DNA from: Gracilaria domingensis
Lineage: Eukaryota > Rhodophyta > Florideophyceae > Gracilariales > Gracilariaceae
DNA: 64,000 bases
Reading direction: 5' to 3'
NCBI GenBank assembly: GCA_022539475.1
Contig: VCMS01000124.1
Coordinates: forward strand, 86,605 to 150,604
The notes beneath the pieces are model-generated. The model was not told where the DNA came from and searched no databases. It saw only the letters and a list, made by a program, of their open reading frames with translations. Each line of letters starts with the position of its first letter. Position 1 is the stretch's first letter. Positions 22,336 through 32,702 of the stretch are shown in pieces. The position numbers and the translations under genes are program-made.

Positions 22336-22842
22336 TCAGCGCGTCGCGCGCGTGACGGCGTCGCGTCGGGCGCACCGCGCCGCCACGCTCGACGGCCCGG
22401 CTTGCCCGCGCAGCGTTTCTGCCATCGGCGGCTCGTAGCCCGGTGCGTACGACGCCAGCCAGTGCGGGTGCTGCAGCCCGTAGTGCTGGTTGAGCTGCTG
22501 CTTCTTAGAGAACGGCAGCCCGCAGTGCTCGCAAAAGTACTTTGCCTGCTTCTTGGCGTGTACCGACCGCACGAACGTGTCACACAGCCTGCGTGACACG
22601 CTCGTTGCAGCCCGGGCTGAGCCCGGCTGCGCAAAACTCTCGTCGCAGTACGGGCAGCGGAACGTGCGCACGTCATCGTGCACGCTAGTGCGGTGCTGGA
22701 GCATATCGATCTTCTCGCCAAACGTCTTGCTGCACATCGGGCACTGAAACGGCCAGCTCTTCTCGTGCGCCACGCGCACGTGCGGGTTCTTATCACTCTT
22801 CCGTCCGAACTTGGACGAGCACAGTTCGCATGAGAACTTAGC
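22336..22842 (-). CDS. C2H2 zinc-finger protein
   Basis: The minus-strand frame shows a row of classical fingers: FSCELCSSKFGRKSDKNPHV...H, FQCPMCSKTFGEKIDMLQH...H, FRCPYCDESFAQ followed by a disturbed His part, and YFCEHCGLPFSKKQQLNQHY...H. After the last finger comes a short tail (HWLASYAPGYEPPMAETLRG). Such proteins bind DNA or RNA. The start is unresolved: the frame stays open upstream through a GCC/GAC-type microsatellite encoding Gly/Val without a clear ATG, so the N-terminus may lie in or beyond it. It sits between the intact and the decayed TOP6B copies, all on the same strand. GC-rich. Confidence 0.7.
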   Translation of the reverse strand, partial: AKFSCELCSSKFGRKSDKNPHVRVAHEKSWPFQCPMCSKTFGEKIDMLQHRTSVHDDVRTFRCPYCDESFAQPGSARAATSVSRRLCDTFVRSVHAKKQAKYFCEHCGLPFSKKQQLNQHYGLQHPHWLASYAPGYEPPMAETLRGQAGPSSVAARCARRDAVTRATR

Positions 22843-22852
22843 CGACTGGGCC

Positions 22853-22935
22853 GTGCCGCCGACGCCGCCGACGCCGCCGACGACGCCGACGCCGCCGTCG
22901 CCGCCGACGACGCCGACGCCGCCGTCGCCGCTGCG
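22853..22935. repeat. GC-rich microsatellite (GCC/GAC triplets)
   Basis: An interrupted run of GCCGCCGAC-type triplets. Read on the minus strand in one frame it would give a poly-Arg tract, and in the zinc-finger frame a Gly/Val tract. Confidence 0.85.
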
Positions 22936-22974
22936 TGTGCCGCCACCGCCGCCGCCGGCGGCACGCTGGCGTGG

Positions 22975-23733
22975 GCACGTTGTTGGCTATATCAATGTCG
23001 AGCACACAGTCGATGACAGCGGCGCGCTGCTGCGTGGTGGTGATGTTAACCGGAAGGCTGGTGCTCATCTTGGCCCAGATGAGCGCCATCTTGGAACCGA
23101 GTCCAAATATTCCGCGAGCCTGTGGCATGCAGTACTTGGTGCGCGTCAGCACGCGGCCCATCATGTTGGGCACCTTATTGTGCGCCATGCCACAGCCGTT
23201 ATTCTGCACAGTCACGCGGAACACGTCGTCTGCGCAGCTGTCGCGGCACGTTCTTCGTCACCGTCGCCGTCGTCGAAGGCGGCGGCGGATACGTGGACGG
23301 CTGCTGCGGGGCGTTGAGCGCGCGTTTCGCCAGACGTTTCTTCTTGGCATCACGTAGGCGGCGCCTCTTGGCGCTCTCCACATCCTTGTACAGCGAGTGA
23401 TCAATGCGAACGCGCTCGATGTCTATGCCCACCATCGCACGGAAGCGGAGCGGTGGGATGCGCTGCACATTAAGCGACACGTTGGGAAGCTGGTCGACGG
23501 CCTCGATAAAGTCGGGCGCGTTCTCCACCAGTTCGCGGATGGTCGTGTACAGTGACTTGCAACGCGTTGTCGAAGCCCGCAACGTTCGTGTTCTCCGCGA
23601 AGAAATCTGCCGGCGACATGAACTTGACCTTCGCATGAGTCGCCGCCGCGCCCGCGGCCGCAGCCAGGCCGCCGCGCGCGGGCTTGCCCGTGCCGTCGGG
23701 TACCGCCACCTGCTTGTGCTCGCGCGGCGCCAT
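22975..23733 (-). pseudogene. Second TOP6B copy, N-terminal half only, decayed
   Basis: A diverged duplicate of the ATPase half of TOP6B: KVKFMSPADFFAENTNVAGF, then in another frame SLYTTIRELVENAPDFIEAV and QRIPPLRFRAMVGIDIERV, then in a third frame FRVTVQNNGCGMAHNKVP and GLGSKMALIWAKMSTSLPV. The ATP-binding Asp of DNGCG is Asn here and the N-box ENALDA is ENAPDF, so nucleotide binding should be lost even if the frame were whole. Similarity stops at about 22980 and the transducer half is absent. Gene order (decayed copy, zinc finger, full copy) suggests an old segmental duplication. Confidence 0.8.
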
Positions 23734-24465
23734 GGGGCATATGTACATGGATAGGTTAGTAGTAGGATGGCCAAATTCAGTTCTAATATCCACGTAGCGC
23801 GCTAACCAGTGCGGACTCCGGAACAAGAATGATGATGAACGCAATTTATTCTATACCTCCGTAGATTTATACGGGTCAAAAAAGACAGGTGGCTCCATTA
23901 GGAGCAGGCCGACGACGGTTTACCGCAAGATTGAACACACAGGAGTATCATGCGCGCATCCAAAGCGTGCACATGTCCTTTCTGAAAAATTGAAATTCGT
24001 CTAATGTGCATCATCAGGACATCAAAGTGCACGCTAAGGCATCCAACGTGTATCATCTGGACGTTTCTGGAGCATCAAGGTGCCTCTCTGGGATCTCCGG
24101 GGTCCGGCGAGAGGTGACCAAACTGAGATACCAGGTAAGAGAATAGGAATAGAACGAACTCTTCATGAATATCTTCAAGTGCGCCATCTTCATAAGCTTT
24201 GAATAGCTTTCTTAGCATGATCGCATTCTCTGGGGTTAGAAATGGTCTTCGAACTTGCAGAAAGGCAAAGCAAATATTACATGAGGCCCATGCAAGACAA
24301 AACCTCTCGAAAAGTTTATCGGTAATACCATCAAACCAGGTAAGCATCCTAGAACTATACGACTGTAGAACTGACTGGCGTTGTCGAGTTGCAGATTGTT
24401 CGCGATGTTCGGCTGTCCGTTGTTCGTCATTGTTGGTGATGGGTGGTTACTGGGCCCTGGAATGT
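23734..24465. other. Spacer next to the Gypsy element, no clear gene
   Basis: A leftward ORF at 24347-24075 (90 codons, contains FLTPENAIMLRKLFKAYEDG) reads like natural protein but I do not recognise it. If the Gypsy element has a 3' LTR it should lie here, but I could not find a matching copy upstream of its gag. Confidence 0.35.
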
Positions 24466-24756
24466 TCAGAAGTTGTGGCTTCTTTTATACTGCTCGAGGA
24501 GGTCAAAACAGTTCTTGAGTACGGATTCAGGGAGCCACATATTTTCGTGATTGGGATAACCAAGCCATTTGACAAGGTATTCTGACTTGCGTTTCCGTTT
24601 TCGATGATTAAGAATTGCTTCCACATCATATTCTTCTGTTCCATCAGATAATTGGATGACTGTTGGCTTGGGCTGTGGTCTTCTGAAGGTATTGTCTTCA
24701 TGGTATCTTCTGAGTAGTTGGCAATGAAAGACGTCATGTATTTTTCTCTGCTTCAT
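24466..24756 (-). CDS. Gypsy integrase chromodomain tail
   Basis: IHDVFHCQLLRRYHED is the conserved end of the GPY/F module. It is followed by YDVEAILNHRKRKRKSEYLVKWLGYPNHENMWLP, a chromodomain with the W-x-G-Y and E-x-W-x-P landmarks. Chromodomains guide integration to marked chromatin in chromoviruses. A stop between 24756 and 24775 separates it from the core. Confidence 0.85.
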   Translation of the reverse strand: MKQRKIHDVFHCQLLRRYHEDNTFRRPQPKPTVIQLSDGTEEYDVEAILNHRKRKRKSEYLVKWLGYPNHENMWLPESVLKNCFDLLEQYKRSHNF

Positions 24757-24774
24757 GACAGTCCCTATATCAAG

Positions 24775-25530
24775 TCAAAAGGTTACTGGGCTTACTTGTT
24801 CCGTGATTCTGAATGGACCACAGTACTTGATTCCGAGTTTGTTCCGTGGGCATGTTTTGTCCATCTTGAGATTCTTTGTCGATAGCATGACGTAGTCACC
24901 AACTTTTAAGTCGCAAGGCGTTCGTTTCGGATTATAGTAGCTTTCTGAGTACTTGCTTATCTTCCTGATTTGGCTCCTAGCAAGCTTGACAGCATCTGAA
25001 ATACTTGTCCGAAACTCAGAGGCGGCTTGATTCTGGGAAGTGATTGCATCCATTGGTAAAACACGTGGTTCTTCTCCGTATGTGAGAAAAAATGGAGTAA
25101 ATGACGTGGTAGAATTGACTGAAGAATTGTAAGCAACTTCGAATTGAATGAGGTGCTCATCCCAATTATTCTGCCTGTGGTTGACAAAACATCTGATCAT
25201 CTCTCCAATCTTCTTATTCATTACTTCGGTTTGTCCATCTGTCTGTGGGTGATATGCTGATGATGGCTTTAATTTTGTGCCAAGTGATCTAAATACTTCC
25301 TTCCAGAACTTACTCATAAATATTGAATCTCTATCGGATACTATTGAATCAGAAAGTCCATGATGACGATAGATATTCTCCAGATATAACTTGGCTGTTT
25401 CTACAGCGGTGGGAATGATGCGTATAAGTTTCGAAAGGCGATCGACTACTACATATATGGCACTGTTTCCAGACTTAGTTCGTGGAAGTGGAGTAATGAA
25501 ATCCATTGTGATCTGAGACCACTTCTTCAA
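24775..25530 (-). CDS. Gypsy integrase catalytic core
   Basis: DDE core with ITMDFITPLPRT (first Asp), SIVSDRDSIFMSKFWKEV (second Asp) and YHPQTDGQTEVMNKKIGEM (Glu). A GPY/F-like module follows (VGDYVMLSTKNL, GIKYCGPFRITEQ). It inserts element cDNA into the genome. Separated from the upstream zinc domain by a frame break, so not made as part of one polyprotein unless the break is an error. Confidence 0.9.
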   Translation of the reverse strand: MKKWSQITMDFITPLPRTKSGNSAIYVVVDRLSKLIRIIPTAVETAKLYLENIYRHHGLSDSIVSDRDSIFMSKFWKEVFRSLGTKLKPSSAYHPQTDGQTEVMNKKIGEMIRCFVNHRQNNWDEHLIQFEVAYNSSVNSTTSFTPFFLTYGEEPRVLPMDAITSQNQAASEFRTSISDAVKLARSQIRKISKYSESYYNPKRTPCDLKVGDYVMLSTKNLKMDKTCPRNKLGIKYCGPFRITEQVSPVTF

Positions 25531-25536
25531 TGGGGG

Positions 25537-27444
25537 TTATAATGGCTGGAGATATCCATGCGGCTTCTTGGTAATTGGCTTCGTCTCTTGACACCTCTGG
25601 CATGTTTTCGTGTAGGTGTATACGTCTTTTCTGAGGGTCTTCCAAAAGTATGATTTCCAAATTCTTCTTAATGTCTTTTTAAATGCCATATGTCCTGACA
25701 AAGGGATATCATGATTCTCAAATAAAATCTTAGTTCTGATTTCTCCGCTCGGTACACACAGCTTATTCTTGAAATAGAGAAGATTACCTTTTCGTTCAAA
25801 GGGGAGTTCAGGGTTCTTGTATGAAGCAAAGAATTCGTTGTCATTCTTGTATCCTTCAGTGAATGCGCGCATATCCTTCTTAGATATTTCACCAATAAGA
25901 GATAAAGAATTCAACGGGTTGGTTCTGGAGATTGCTTCATCTAATAGAGAGAGGTCACTAACCAGCGGATCTTCAACATGCTTAGGATATCTTGAGAGAG
26001 CATCTGCAACTATGTTGGATTTTCCTTTGATTGGTTCGAAAGTGAAATCAAACTCAACGATCCTTTCGAGCCATCTTACTTGACGTTGGGAAAGATTTGG
26101 CTGTGTTTGCAGATACTTTAGTGGAAAATGATCTGTACGCACTTTGAAGCGTTGTCCATGTAAGTAGACTCTCCAAACTCTTAACGTGTCTACAACTGCA
26201 AGAAGTTCTCGCTCGTGGGCGGCGTAGCGTTGCTCAGCTGGATTCAAGGTTCTTGAATGAAATGCAACAGGTCGGGCAATACCGTTTTCTACTTTTTCCA
26301 ACACTGCTCCTAGAGCATACTGAGATGCGTCAGTGGTTACGATGATAGGCAGTTTTGGGTCAAAATGACGGAGCACTGGTGTACTTGAAACTGCTTGTTT
26401 CAGATTTTTGAAGGCGTTTTCTTGATCCCCTCCCCACTTGAATGGGTTATTTCCACACAGAGCGGTCAGTGGTTTTGATATTTCGCAGCAGTTCTTAATA
26501 AATCGTCGGTAGTAATTAACAAGTCCAAGAAAAGCTTGAACATCGGTCTTATTCTTCGGTGTTTCCCAATTTGTGATGGCTTTCACTTTTTGTTTCTCTA
26601 CTGATATTCCTTCGGGTGTAACCACATGCCCGAGGTATTCAACCTCCTTCTCTAGAAATTCACACTTTGAAAGCTTCCCATACAGCTTGTGTGCACGAAG
26701 TTCGTGGAATACTTTTCTAATGTGTTCCATATGCTCCTCTACAGTTTTGCTGTAAATAAGAATGTCGTCGAGATACACCAGGACAAATTTATCCAAATGA
26801 TCCTTCAGTACATTGTTCATTAAGCTCATGAAACTTGCGGGTGCGTTGGTGAGGCCGAAAGGTAGGACAAGAAACTCAAAATGACCATATCCAGTTCTGA
26901 AAGCGGTCAGTGGAATGGAGGTATCAGAGACTCGAATTTGGTGGTAACCCCACCTTAAATCGATTTTTGAAAATACTTTTGGGCCACGGAGTTGGTCAAA
27001 AATATCATCAATCCTTGGAATAGGGTAACTATTTTTGATGGTCAACTTATTGAGGGCTCGGTAATCAATGCAAAGTCTTAGGCTCCCATCCTTCTTTGCT
27101 GCGAAAAGAACAGGGGCACCCCAAGGGCTTGAACTAGGTCGAATAAAACCTTGTTCCAAAAGTTCATGGAGTTGCTTCTTTAGCTCTTTCCACTCTTTAT
27201 CTGACATTCGATATACGCCTTTCTTCTGAGATGTTGCGTCAGGGGATAACTCGATATGAAAATCTTGTTCTCGGTGAGGGGGTAATCCTTTTGGTAATTT
27301 CTCTGTAAATAGGTCCTTGTATTCTTCAAGTAGTTCTTTGAGTTTATGATCATTCGCTGGTTCATAGGTTTCTTCTTTTGAAGGCCGAAGTGCTACAACA
27401 AATACAGGTAGCTTCCTTCGAATTGACTTCTTGATTGTGTTCAC
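25537..27444 (-). CDS. Gypsy reverse transcriptase, RNase H and integrase zinc domain
   Basis: 635-residue open frame. RT motifs in order: [69 protein letters not shown] and the active site [12 protein letters not shown]. RNase H follows with [25 protein letters not shown] and [13 protein letters not shown]. The C-terminus has the integrase HHCC zinc region ([27 protein letters not shown]). The frame stops at 25537 just before the integrase core, which continues in another frame. Confidence 0.9.
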   Translation of the reverse strand: MNTIKKSIRRKLPVFVVALRPSKEETYEPANDHKLKELLEEYKDLFTEKLPKGLPPHREQDFHIELSPDATSQKKGVYRMSDKEWKELKKQLHELLEQGFIRPSSSPWGAPVLFAAKKDGSLRLCIDYRALNKLTIKNSYPIPRIDDIFDQLRGPKVFSKIDLRWGYHQIRVSDTSIPLTAFRTGYGHFEFLVLPFGLTNAPASFMSLMNNVLKDHLDKFVLVYLDDILIYSKTVEEHMEHIRKVFHELRAHKLYGKLSKCEFLEKEVEYLGHVVTPEGISVEKQKVKAITNWETPKNKTDVQAFLGLVNYYRRFIKNCCEISKPLTALCGNNPFKWGGDQENAFKNLKQAVSSTPVLRHFDPKLPIIVTTDASQYALGAVLEKVENGIARPVAFHSRTLNPAEQRYAAHERELLAVVDTLRVWRVYLHGQRFKVRTDHFPLKYLQTQPNLSQRQVRWLERIVEFDFTFEPIKGKSNIVADALSRYPKHVEDPLVSDLSLLDEAISRTNPLNSLSLIGEISKKDMRAFTEGYKNDNEFFASYKNPELPFERKGNLLYFKNKLCVPSGEIRTKILFENHDIPLSGHMAFKKTLRRIWKSYFWKTLRKDVYTYTKTCQRCQETKPITKKPHGYLQPL

Positions 27445-27558
27445 AGAAATTAACTTCTCGTTCTTCTTAATGTTTGCTTTGATGAAAATGGTTCTGGAAT
27501 TGTGAACAAAAGAAATTTCATTGGTTCGGTGGTTTATATAGGGGTTATATTCATATAG

Positions 27559-28101
27559 TCAGTCTTTTCCTAAAATGACGTCATATCCGTATAATGCACA
27601 TATTGCGAAGCGTCTCTTTTCTCGTAGTTCTTCAATCTGGATATCTACTCCATCTTCTCGGGTTTCCTGGAGCACAGTAATGGAACCGTTGGCCATTTCG
27701 GCTTCATAACTAGTGTCAATGGTTGGGATCTTCATGCTTTTGCAGATGGCCTTGGACAAAAAACTGATTTCGGAACCGTTATCGAACAGAGCCGTACAAT
27801 TTCTGCCATTGATGAATACATATGCAAGGAGTAGTCCAACAGAGAAGGTTTCAAATGGTGACGCTAAGCGTGAGGTAAGAAGTTTATGTCTCCCATTGCT
27901 TGATATTTTTTCCTGGGTACGATGTTTATCTGCAGATTCAATGGGTACGGGGTTTGCTGGCTTAATCAATGGTTGCGTTTCGATGGAATTCAGTGGGGTG
28001 CAATGGTGGTCCGGTGGAACTGACGTGGGTCCTTCAGATGACCCTGGAGTCAGTTCCTCTGGGAGTTTTTGGGCACTGTTTATCGCGTGCCATGTGTCCA
28101 T
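27559..28101 (-). pseudogene. Gypsy aspartic protease
   Basis: The ORF overlaps the end of gag in a different frame. The protease core is NCTALFDNGSEISFLSKAI followed by a glycine-containing flap region and YDVILGKD. The catalytic triplet reads D-N-G rather than D-S/T-G, an unusual replacement that probably impairs activity. The frame ends in TGA at 27559, about 115 nt before the reverse transcriptase frame opens. Confidence 0.75.
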
Positions 28102-28962
28102 ATTGTCGACAGCGGAAACAGAGTCCCAACTTTCGACAGTTCTCGCGCTCTTCCTTGGTTAACTTCTTCAGCTTTATATTTCCAATATCCATGGGTACCG
28201 GTCCTTGAGATGATCCAGAGCCGCCAGGTTGCCTGCCAAATCGCGCCTGTCCACCCCTTCGGAAAGCAGATTCCACCCGCTCAGCGTCTTTCATGGCATT
28301 AGTCAAAGATTTGTACTCATTGGTGCAAAGCTCTTTCTAGATGTAACTTTTCAAGCCTCTGGTATATCTGTCGATTTGCTCTTCCATACTGATGTTGGGG
28401 ATTTCGAGCACAATCTTGAGGAAGTCTTCATTGAACTGTTGAACATCTTTGTACTGTTTCCACTTGCTTAGTTTGTCCCGAGCAAGTTTCTCTTTGTTGA
28501 CAATAGTAAATCGTTTCTGAAGATGTTCAAAGAGTTCCTCAAGGGTGTGCAGCTCCAGTCCATTTCTTGCTGAGCGAGATACCACTCATGAGCAGCTCCA
28601 CTGATGTAACTAAGCGCAATCGTTAATGCTTTGTCGTCGGGGGTTCCATCAAGATAATTGCGAATATGAGTGATCCAACTGTCAATGTTTTGCTTTCCAG
28701 TGAACGTTGGGGGCTTGTCGATCTTTGGATTCGTGGCTGGGCTGTCCTTATTGGCTAGGACACTGAGTGAGGTCTCGAGAGCGGATATCTTCGTTTGCGC
28801 TTCTTGCTTCAACAATTCCATCTGAGCCGGTGTTTCATCAAGCGCGCGAGCCATGCTTTGGATCATTTGGCCTGCACGCACCTGTGGGAGTGTGCCTGGG
28901 TTGCCTTGAGGGGTCGTCATGGTATGAGCTGCGCCAACGGAGAACCTTTGAAATTGGCTCAA
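28034..28962 (-). pseudogene. Gypsy gag with zinc knuckle, broken
   Basis: Retroelement capsid domain (KPPTFTGKQNIDSWITHIRN, YISGAAHEWYLAQQ), continuing after a frame change at about 28570 with LEELFEHLQKRFTIVNKEKL and FLKIVLEIPNISMEEQIDRY. An in-frame TAG at 28337-28339 follows LKSYI, and the frame then resumes with LTNAMKDAERVESAFR and the knuckle CFRCRQYGHMARDKQC. The knuckle spacing is C-x2-C-x4-H-x6-C, two residues longer than the usual last interval. Gag packages element RNA in virus-like particles. Confidence 0.8.
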
Positions 28963-29071
28963 ATCGGGGGGTTGCCAAAATAAATTGTCTAATTTTTCGA
29001 AAAGTGCATATCAAGCCTCGCGCTGCCACTTTAAAAAATTGCAATTTGCAGGTTGCAGACAAGCAGTGCCG

Positions 29072-29141
29072 CGCGCCTGGCCTAGTGGGTAGGCAGCGCC
29101 GGTGCAATTTCAGAGGTTCTAGGTTCGATTCCCTTCGCTGT
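29072..29141 (+). repeat. tRNA-like sequence, possible SINE head
   Basis: A box-A-like TGGCCTAGTGGG at 29078-29089 and a box-B GGTTCGATTCC at 29122-29132 are spaced as in tRNA genes. The D-arm can fold, but I cannot pair an anticodon stem or a full acceptor stem, so it is unlikely to be a working tRNA. A tRNA-derived SINE or tRNA pseudogene fits better. It lies about 110 bp upstream of the Gypsy gag. Confidence 0.4.
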
Positions 29142-29366
29142 AAGTTGCAATTGCAGCCGGAGTGGTTCAATTAAGGTTTCTTCAGTTCAATTACAAAGCG
29201 TCAAGCGACTGGGAAGATAGTAAGCCCTGTACCGCCACTTCTCCCTTGACAATGCTAAGTAATACGAACGTAGCGGAAACTGGAACACAACCACAAACGG
29301 TAGCTTATAGGGTAGAACAACCGATTCTTGGAAACTTTTGTCAACACAAGGTGTTTACGTTATAAT

Positions 29367-30011
29367 TTACTTGAAATAACGCTGTTGACGTCGGTTTTCC
29401 TTGTTGACAGCTGCTTGGTGCTTGCGTCCACCTCGGTGATCCTCGTAATGCTTCCAATTATTGAACGAGAGTATACCACATTCGTAACAGCCCGGTGGGG
29501 AACGCTTGTTCTGGAGCTTGTTGCGGTGTCGGCTACCAGACAAATGTTCGCGAAGTTGCACTCGGCTATTGAAACGGAGTTCACAGTCGTCACACCTGGG
29601 GGTCTTCAAGCGACGTCGAAGGTTACGTACACGCCGTCGCTTGATTTGATCGGTGGCCACGCGAAGGATATGGATATTAGCCGCGTCGTCTATGCGGAGC
29701 AGATGACGTGGAGTACCCTCGGTAGCCTCGGTAACCGATCGGTTCCTTGAAATCGGATTGCTGTCAACAGGATCGGGTTGTTGACGAGCTGGTGACGACG
29801 GTGGTGACGGTGTGTATGAAGGTGATGTACTCGGTTCCAAAGTGGACACGGCAGGGGAAACAGGGGTTTCGGTGGTGTTGACAGGGGGTGGCGGCGGTGG
29901 CGGCGGTTCGGTGAATATTTCCGTGTTCGTATAGAACGACGGCGATGATGGCGGTACTTGATATCGGCGTATTGAGCTCACTGGAAACACCCAAATTGGG
30001 TCAGAAATCAA
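29367..30011 (-). CDS. Protein with two U1/matrin-type C2H2 zinc fingers
   Basis: Intact 214-residue ORF. The first 100 residues are low-complexity: a run of eight prolines and Ser/Thr/Pro-rich sequence. Residues about 141-163 form CDDCELRFNSRVQLREH...H and about 176-198 CYECGILSFNNWKHYEDH...H. Both have the C-x2-C-x12-H-x5-H spacing of U1-like fingers, which usually bind double-stranded or structured RNA or DNA. It ends in a basic tail. It lies upstream of and in the same direction as the Gypsy element but is separated from gag by 400 bp, so membership in that element is unproven. Confidence 0.65.
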   Translation of the reverse strand: MISDPIWVFPVSSIRRYQVPPSSPSFYTNTEIFTEPPPPPPPPVNTTETPVSPAVSTLEPSTSPSYTPSPPSSPARQQPDPVDSNPISRNRSVTEATEGTPRHLLRIDDAANIHILRVATDQIKRRRVRNLRRRLKTPRCDDCELRFNSRVQLREHLSGSRHRNKLQNKRSPPGCYECGILSFNNWKHYEDHRGGRKHQAAVNKENRRQQRYFK

Positions 30012-30601
30012 CAGTCAGTAAAGAGCTGGACGTTTGTGGCTCATCCAAACCTACGGAATTTTGTATAGCAAAATCCACTAGGGCTGGATGGTCACTCAGT
30101 TTCAAATGAGCTCAATACTTACTTGCGATGCTACCAATGTTAGAACACTGGGTCTGAGGTTGAACAATGGTTGAGAACGTGAACGATGGTGACTGCCGAG
30201 GAGAGGTCGGGCAGTCGACCAGGGTTTATATGGAGAATCGGACCTTCGAAAATAAGGTCGCTAACGCAGCTTTCTAGAATATCTCTCAAACTAATGTGTC
30301 TATGAGTACTGGCCCTTGCGTCGGAATTAGTGTAGAAACTGTGCGTAGAAATCGACAGTGGAGTCTTCTAGAAGCTTCTAGAAGTTCCTGCAACGTGTCC
30401 ATTTGTAGAAGTTCCAGCAAGGCACCGAAACTATGAAGTCAGTCATGACGTCAACTGACGAGGCAGACATCACACGTGACATGTCTTGGTAACATTATGA
30501 CAACTAATGTCAAACAAAGACTCTGAGGATCATTAGGGTATCAAATCGGATCGCTAGATCACGGGGAATTTAAAGAAGGCATCAAAACATTAAATGACTA
30601 A

Positions 30602-31115
30602 CTAAAAGCATAGCAATATAACAAATTCAAATAAAAACATGACCAGAATTAACGAAATCCTAACAGTTTCCACATTTTCCACAGAATGAAGGAAGCGAGT
30701 CCGGAATAAGTTGATGTTCAGGGTTCCTTGAGGAGCTTGCTCTACCAAGACGTATGCTTTCTGCATTTGCATCTCAAACGTAATGGGTATGAGAATGAAT
30801 ACCTCTTCTCGGTTTAGCAGCATTCCGCATGACAGTTTGGTCCGTATCTGAAGGAATACCAGTTGACGAAAAGACATATAAAGCTCCTCGGGATTGTGCG
30901 GTTCTAGCGGAACATCAACTCCTTCGACCATTCGTTCAGTATACTGATACGTATCAGGCTCACGAATCTCATTAACAACAGATGTGCGAGATCTTGTGCT
31001 AGGTCCTGCAGTACGCGACTGTCTCCTTGCCGACCTTGCTTCTGATCGTGGACAACCGGCATTTGATCTAGAGCCTCAACGCCGAGATCGTGGTGTTTCC
31101 GGAGCCTCAGACATT
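30602..31115 (-). pseudogene. Unrecognised Arg/Ser-leading protein with one in-frame TGA
   Basis: From an ATG at about 31115 the frame reads MSEAPETPRSRR, then TGA, then an Arg/Ser-rich stretch. From the Met at 30931 comes a more ordered domain (EELYMSFRQLVFLQIRTKLS, REEVFILIPITFEMQMQKAY) ending in a hydrophobic LILVMFLFEFVILLCF that could be a membrane anchor. It may simply start at 30931 (109 residues). I do not recognise it. Confidence 0.4.
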
Positions 31116-31605
31116 GTAAGAAACGATTGCCCTCACAACGCTGCCGTAGGCAGGGCATTCGGAACGGAAACTTGAGGGGTTGAACAGAGCTCAAGCCGTC
31201 TGTCTGAAATGAGGTTGAAAAGGTTTCCTTCAGTGCTAAAAAACTGGAAGATTTGCAGCTAAACAACAGGCGTACCTTCCAGATGCTTTTGATACGTATT
31301 TAAACTATTCCAAAATTTATACGTAAGTTTTCAAATTAATATATACGTTGGAGCTCATCAGTTACATAATTCGTGATGATCTGTCACTGTCCGAAGATTG
31401 TAATACTTCATCACCATTCGAATCTAGACAAATCTTGTGTTTAGTGTTTTATTCTCATATGACAATTTTGTTGCATGTCACATGAGTTTTTGTCAGACTT
31501 TTACGTGCGGTTAATTTTCTTATTACATACCTGTAATGTTGTGCTACAATTATATATACGTTTTTCAATTTATCGCAGTACATTGTCTAGTACAGTTTAG
31601 TTTAA

Positions 31606-32677
31606 ACTCCCCTTTATTGTAAAACGTTCTACTTAAGTTCAGCTAAACCGTGATTCATCTCCGATACCGCTCTACTCAATCGCAGACATTGAACCAACTA
31701 CTCTAACCTATCGCAACAATGTCACACACTACGAAAGAATATGATATGCTTATCGAGGCACGTCGCCCAACGGCTTTTGCACGTCGTGATAAATGCGCCG
31801 CACGCCTGTCCGATATAATGCAGAAACTTTCCGTCGTGCATGCGGCTCTAAAACATGTTTTGAATTTAAATTTGGTCTCTCCTGTGTTTGGCGATATTAT
31901 TTCCCGTGCTGCAAACTATCTGGATACGATTTATTTTGATTTTTTGGACTATGGCGTCATTGCATCTGGTACTTACACCGGTGCTAGGCGGCCATCTGTC
32001 TTACCTCCCGCCAAAGCGCCCCACGTTGACACGTTTCCCATGTGGGGCCCTTGCATTGACATGGAGGCCGAAGAATCGGACACGTGTTCGACGATTGATA
32101 CGTAATCAAACCCGTTTGGCGCGAACGCGTGCAACCGCGGAAACGTTTGATTTTCATTGGCTGATTTTTAGCCCGAAATAAAATGCTATAGTTTACTTTA
32201 TTTTGAAGGGGTTCTCTACCTCATACCCATCGCAATCCTTAGTGCTGGTAGATCTTATTCAGTTAGTGTATCAAATTACGAACCTTGGAAACTGCGGAGG
32301 CCGCAGACAAAATTTGATTGGCCGTAGAGCGGCCGCAACGCCGCAAAAGTAAATATAGATCTATGACCTTTGTAGAAACACAAAAAAACTACAAAACAAA
32401 CATGGTGGAACATGGACATCATTTCATTGGATCCGAGCCGCGCATTGCAACTTCTCTGCTCAACGTGACTGTCACACTTTTAGATACCAGGCTTTCGTTC
32501 TCAGTTATACTAAATGATTACTATGTACTTTCTTTATACTAAACCCATATCTTGCATAAAACACAATTTCCATAATGTTCTCAAATGCAGCGATATTAAC
32601 AACATGCTTATCAGAGAAACAGTATTTTTCTAAGTTCATCATAGTACTTGTTCTCATAGAGCTTTCCTTATATATAT
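31606..32677 (+). repeat. Direct repeat of about 1.07 kb, copy A
   Basis: Nearly identical to copy B at 32701-33772 with an offset of 1095 bp. I count about three substitutions between them. Each copy carries a complete 128-codon ORF, 5' flank and AATAAA signal. Confidence 0.95.
31719..32105 (+). CDS. Unrecognised 128-residue protein, copy A
   Basis: ATG start in context CAACAATGTC. The protein has a charged N-terminus (MSHTTKEYDMLIEARRPTAF), a helical middle (LSDIMQKLSVVHAALKHVLN, FGDIISRAANYLDTIYFDFL) and an acidic tail. An AATAAA polyadenylation signal lies about 75 nt after the stop (CCCGAAATAAAATGC). No Cys/His cluster or signal peptide is seen. I do not recognise it. Its exact preservation in both copies, including the flanks, shows the duplication is recent rather than proving selection. 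Confidence 0.55.
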   Translation: MSHTTKEYDMLIEARRPTAFARRDKCAARLSDIMQKLSVVHAALKHVLNLNLVSPVFGDIISRAANYLDTIYFDFLDYGVIASGTYTGARRPSVLPPAKAPHVDTFPMWGPCIDMEAEESDTCSTIDT

Positions 32678-32702
32678 ATATAGAGTTATATATATATATA
32701 AC
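32670..32702. repeat. AT palindrome between the two direct repeats
   Basis: An alternating TA tract folds back on itself around AGAGT. It lies exactly at the joint between copies A and B and is a plausible breakpoint for the duplication. Confidence 0.75.

Larger units (their letters stand above)
24466..28962 (-). mobile_element. Ty3/Gypsy chromovirus, internal region, inactive
   Basis: Leftward gag, protease, reverse transcriptase, RNase H, integrase and chromodomain in standard Ty3/Gypsy order. At least five frame breaks or stops separate the parts (near 28570, TAG at 28337-28339, near 28090, TGA at 27559-27561, near 25535 and near 24770). LTRs were not recognised by eye on either side, so the element is old, lacks its LTRs, or has LTRs too diverged to see. 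Composition is AT-richer than the young element at 49 kb and the two share no obvious nucleotide identity. Confidence 0.9.

Noticed and set aside
29072-29141. Functional tRNA gene
   Set aside because: Boxes A and B are good, but the anticodon stem does not pair and the acceptor stem is poor.
29162-29750. Rightward ORFs at 29162-29365 and 29328-29750
   Set aside because: The longer one overlaps the zinc-finger ORF on the opposite strand and has no recognisable content of its own.
24000-30500. LTRs of the minus-strand Gypsy element
   Set aside because: I compared both flanks by eye and found no pair of matching segments. I report the internal region only.
32318-32542. 74-residue ORF in each copy of the 1.07-kb repeat
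   Set aside because: It lies after the polyadenylation signal of the 128-residue ORF, has no family resemblance, and its duplication only reflects the copied DNA.
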